Source: an uncultured Eubacteriales bacterium (GTDB lineage Bacteria; Bacillota; Clostridia; Oscillospirales; Acutalibacteraceae). From it: 6,670 nucleotides of DNA. The notes under the pieces are model-generated. The model was given only the letters and a program-made list of their open reading frames with translations, did no database searches and was not told the DNA's origin. Both the position numbers and the translations under genes were made by a program. This document shows positions 5,541 through 6,670 of the stretch, in pieces (position 1 is the stretch's first letter; every line of letters starts with the position of its first letter). The stretch is from the NCBI GenBank assembly GCA_948968885.1, contig CAREUR010000028.1:1-6670 (forward strand), read 5' to 3'.

Positions 5541-5693
5541 AGCTTAATAAGCCCATTATGAAGGGCTCGATTCGCCCTCCAATTACGCCCAGTTTTCCAA
5601 AAAACTCACGTGAAAAAATGTCGGTGTAAAGAGAGGGGGGCCGTCGGTATGCGGCTTTTAAACATTTTGCTCGCCAAGAACCCCGGGGGGATG
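5541..5693. other. Gene-free block with G-runs and dyads, cos-site candidate
   Basis: About 150 bases lie without a convincing gene between the 67-residue ORF and the methyltransferase. The block has two striking G/C islands in AT-rich surroundings, GGGGGGCC (5635-5642) and CCCCGGGGGG (5681-5690, containing the palindrome CCCCGGGG). Its dyads are GCCG...CGGC (5640-5655), AGGGC-7-GCCCT (5562-5578) and GCTTA-T-TAAGC (5542-5552). Cos phages of Bacillota with an HNH nuclease usually carry the cohesive-end site next to the HNH and small-terminase genes, and cos sites are often GC-rich with flanking dyads. Identity is inferred from position and composition; the exact nick points cannot be read. Confidence 0.45.
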
Positions 5694-5897
5694 CTATTTC
5701 AAGAGCTCTGGCACAATTTTAGTAATTGAATTTCTATTAAAGAAAAAAACTCTGTCTTTGCCTGGAATTTCGGTGGAATCTAGAAGCTTGACCCTTATGA
5801 AGCCCTTGAACTCAGTTGCGTCCTCGGCTTCAACGTTCTTGAGTACCTCAATTTCCTTTGAAAATGGGTGTTCGATGTATAATTCTTTAACTAACAT
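5694..5897 (-). CDS. Small conserved-looking phage protein of unknown function
   Basis: The gene encodes 67 residues, starting ATG 5897 with AAGGAGA about eight bases upstream. It overlaps the 3' end of the HNH gene by 11 bases, consistent with translational coupling. The sequence is rich in alternating hydrophobic and charged residues (VKELYIEHPF, FKGFIRVKLL, VFFFNRNSITKIV), suggesting a small mostly-beta domain. It has no cysteines, signal peptide or membrane span. I do not recognise the family. Its place between the HNH nuclease and the cos-like block suggests a packaging or head-module accessory. Confidence 0.7.
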   Translation of the reverse strand: MLVKELYIEHPFSKEIEVLKNVEAEDATEFKGFIRVKLLDSTEIPGKDRVFFFNRNSITKIVPELLK

Positions 5898-6294
5898 AAT
5901 TGCAATCTCCTTCTTGTTCTAAGATTATCTGTTTGACCTCGTCGTATGGTATTTCGCCGTTATCGCACATCGCATGATGCATGGAACACAGTGTGATAAG
6001 GTTGCTGTCATCAAGCCTCAGCTCTTCGCTAGAATTGACGGGCACCGCGTGGTGAACTTGCAGTCCCTCGTAATTGTATTTACGGTGGGTTCCATACAGT
6101 TCCCTGATGCACACCTGGCACAAATAACAGTCTCGCGCCCTGATTTGTTGCCGTTTCCTGTACCAGACCGCGCTGTTTCTAAACCGCACTGCATCATCAA
6201 TCTTTTTGCGCTTAGCGGGCTTGCTGTTACAAGCATGACCTTCATCATGGATTCTGCCGCAATATTTGCAGCTGTGCAAAATTTCTTGCCTCAT
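5887..6294 (-). CDS. HNH endonuclease (packaging-associated)
   Basis: This 135-residue nuclease carries a treble-clef zinc site, C59-x2-C62 with C103-x2-H106. Between these lies the HNH core VHHAVPV (80-86, with H81/H82), N98 in DDSNLITL and the second-metal or catalytic histidine H107. An extra N-terminal cluster (CKYC at 9-12, H and C22) may bind a second zinc. HNH proteins next to the terminases of HK97-like cos phages (for example HK97 gp74) stimulate cleavage of the packaging substrate. I choose ATG 6294 because it overlaps the preceding 29-residue ORF's TGA as ATGA. In-frame TTG (6318) and GTG codons further upstream lie inside that ORF and lack a well-spaced SD. It is the first sizeable gene of the leftward unit. 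Confidence 0.9.
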   Translation of the reverse strand: MRQEILHSCKYCGRIHDEGHACNSKPAKRKKIDDAVRFRNSAVWYRKRQQIRARDCYLCQVCIRELYGTHRKYNYEGLQVHHAVPVNSSEELRLDDSNLITLCSMHHAMCDNGEIPYDEVKQIILEQEGDCNYVS

Positions 6295-6380
6295 CGCCTG
6301 CGCCACGTCAACGTGCAAAGCTTCTTGATAATCTCCGCAAGCAGCACCCCGCCTGCAACTGTCAAGATTTCTGTCAACAT
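6291..6380 (-). CDS. 29-residue hydrophobic peptide, coupled to HNH gene
   Basis: The gene starts at ATG 6380 behind AAAGGAGTG with about seven bases of spacing. It encodes one probable membrane helix (ILTVAGGVLLAEIIKKL, about 5-21) followed by a basic end, LTWRRR. The layout, a short acidic N-terminus, one transmembrane helix and a positive tail, is common to many tiny phage membrane peptides and to some type I toxins. Its stop overlaps the HNH start as ATGA. It directly follows a terminator hairpin. Function unknown. Confidence 0.55.
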   Translation of the reverse strand: MLTEILTVAGGVLLAEIIKKLCTLTWRRR

Positions 6381-6399
6381 GCTTTCACTCCTTTCGCAT

Positions 6400-6425
6400 A
6401 AAAAATCACACCCGTCGGATGTGAT
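6400..6425 (-). terminator. Rho-independent terminator on the minus strand
   Basis: Read on the minus strand, arms ATCACA and TGTGAT (6420-6425 and 6405-6410) enclose an inner CCG/CGG pair with one mismatch, followed directly by six T's (6405-6400). It ends transcripts coming from the right about 20 bases before the 29-residue ORF's start, or could act as an attenuator for the HNH unit. On the plus strand no T-run follows. Confidence 0.65.
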
Positions 6426-6447
6426 AAAGAACATTTTTAGTGGTAAC

Positions 6448-6574
6448 TGCCACCAGTTGCTACCATCTGCCACCAAGCTGCTACCAAGTGGCTCTCAGGC
6501 CGCATGGTTATTGGGTTTGTGGTGGTAGCAGTAGTGTTTTTTTACTGCTACCAAGCTGCCACCAACTGCCACCA
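6448..6574. repeat. Array of TGCYACCA repeats at 10-11-base spacing
   Basis: Seven direct copies of TGC(C/T)ACCA start at 6448, 6458, 6468 and 6479, and at 6546, 6557 and 6567, each 10 or 11 bases from its neighbour. One inverted copy, TGGTAGCA, lies at 6523-6530. One-turn spacing suggests a protein-binding (iteron-like) array. Confidence 0.7.
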
Positions 6575-6621
6575 AACGGCTCTTAACCCGCATGGTTATT
6601 AGGCTTGTGGTGGTAGGTGTA
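6479..6621. repeat. Imperfect ~55-base direct repeat, two copies
   Basis: The stretch 6479-6533 recurs at 6567-6621, offset by 88 bases, with roughly 80% identity by eye. Both copies run from TGCYACCAA through GGCTCT and CCGCATGGTTATT to TTGTGGTGGTAG. Most differences are transitions. The copies look like an old tandem duplication of a non-coding element. Confidence 0.65.
6523..6553. repeat. Perfect 10-bp inverted repeat around a T7 loop
   Basis: TGGTAGCAGT (6523-6532) and ACTGCTACCA (6544-6553) are perfect complements enclosing AGTG followed by seven T's. The T-run is in the loop rather than after the stem, so this is not a standard terminator. It pairs one inverted copy of the array unit with a direct one, and may be a paired protein site or an RNA hairpin. 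Confidence 0.6.
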
Positions 6622-6626
6622 AATAT

Positions 6627-6661
6627 AAAACCGGAAGATTTCTTGATTTTCTTCCGGTTTT
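6627..6661. terminator. Bidirectional terminator-like hairpin
   Basis: AAAACCGGAAGA (6627-6638) and TCTTCCGGTTTT (6650-6661) form a perfect 12-bp stem with an 11-base loop. U-rich tails exist both ways: on the minus strand TTTTATATTTA follows, and on the plus strand GGTTTTCTT. It most likely ends the gene lying to the right of the window and isolates the packaging module. Confidence 0.75.
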
Positions 6662-6670
6662 CTTAATATC

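Larger units (their letters stand above)
6426..6622. other. Gene-free spacer between two terminators
   Basis: About 200 bases with no gene that I can support. Short open frames exist on the minus strand but lack ribosome sites and consist of translated repeats. The space holds the TGCYACCA array, an ~88-base-offset direct repeat and one 10-bp inverted repeat. I see no convincing -35/-10 pair for the HNH unit here, although one must start near or upstream of it. Confidence 0.6.

Noticed and set aside
5606..5665. 19-codon minus-strand ORF (starting MFKSRIPTAP) inside the cos-like block
   Set aside because: Its SD is weak and the block looks structural (G-runs, dyads). I prefer a non-coding reading, though conservation data could change this.
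6291..6476. 61-codon minus-strand reading starting at GTG 6476
   Set aside because: It would read through the terminator hairpin and part of the repeat array. The internal ATG at 6380 has a strong SD, so only the last 29 codons are accepted.
5974..6528. 184-codon plus-strand open frame opposite the HNH gene
   Set aside because: It lies antisense to a clear HNH nuclease, has no convincing ribosome site, and its last part is translated repeat DNA.
6448..6621. Possible CRISPR array
   Set aside because: Units are only 8-9 bases at 10-11-base spacing with no room for spacers, and no cas genes are visible.
1..6670. tRNA, integrase or attachment site
   Set aside because: I saw no cloverleaf-compatible segment, no recombinase gene and no direct repeat at a tRNA-like end, so integration state cannot be judged.

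Overview
The window is a stretch of the packaging and head module of a tailed, HK97-like siphophage or prophage. The host is most likely a low-to-moderate-GC Bacillota (Clostridia-like) bacterium. I infer this from AAGGAG/GGAGGTG Shine-Dalgarno (SD) sites, GTG and TTG starts, the gene order, and the families seen: HNH nuclease, small-terminase-like protein, large terminase, HK97-type portal. No host gene, tRNA or integrase is visible, so lysogenic versus lytic state cannot be decided. Almost everything is read leftward on the minus strand; only two short regulator genes run rightward.

Right to left, in the direction of late transcription:
- A two-way terminator hairpin lies near the right edge (6627-6661).
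- About 200 bases of non-coding DNA follow, packed with 10-11-base-spaced TGCYACCA repeats in an ~88-base imperfect direct repeat.
- A minus-strand terminator comes next (6400-6425).
- A 29-residue membrane peptide gene overlaps (ATGA) an HNH endonuclease gene, which overlaps a 67-residue protein of unknown function.
- A ~150-base gene-free block with G6/C4G6 runs and several dyads is the best cos-site candidate.
- A ParB-like/DNA methyltransferase fusion, a probable P27-like small terminase subunit and a half-length PnuC-like membrane protein follow.
- A 20-codon leader ORF is coupled by ATGA to the large terminase gene.

Left of the large terminase the usual terminase-portal order is interrupted. 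Two paralogous Arc-like ribbon-helix-helix (RHH) genes (1491-1676 and 1810-1983) sit on the opposite strand; the second overlaps the terminase stop by four bases. A strong leftward promoter (TTGAAA-17-TATTAT) overlaid by three tandem 11-base repeats drives a SLOG-fold gene and then the HK97-type portal gene, which runs off the left edge.

How the parts may work together: HNH, TerS, TerL, portal and the cos-like block form the DNA packaging machine, and the methyltransferase probably modifies phage DNA. The RHH pair, between two operator-like arrays, looks like a local switch for the SLOG-portal promoter and for itself. The small PnuC-like and SLOG proteins are accessory and could bear on nucleotide or NAD metabolism or counter-defence; that is inference only. 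The methyltransferase-TerS segment looks more AT-rich than TerL and portal, which fits mosaic assembly.
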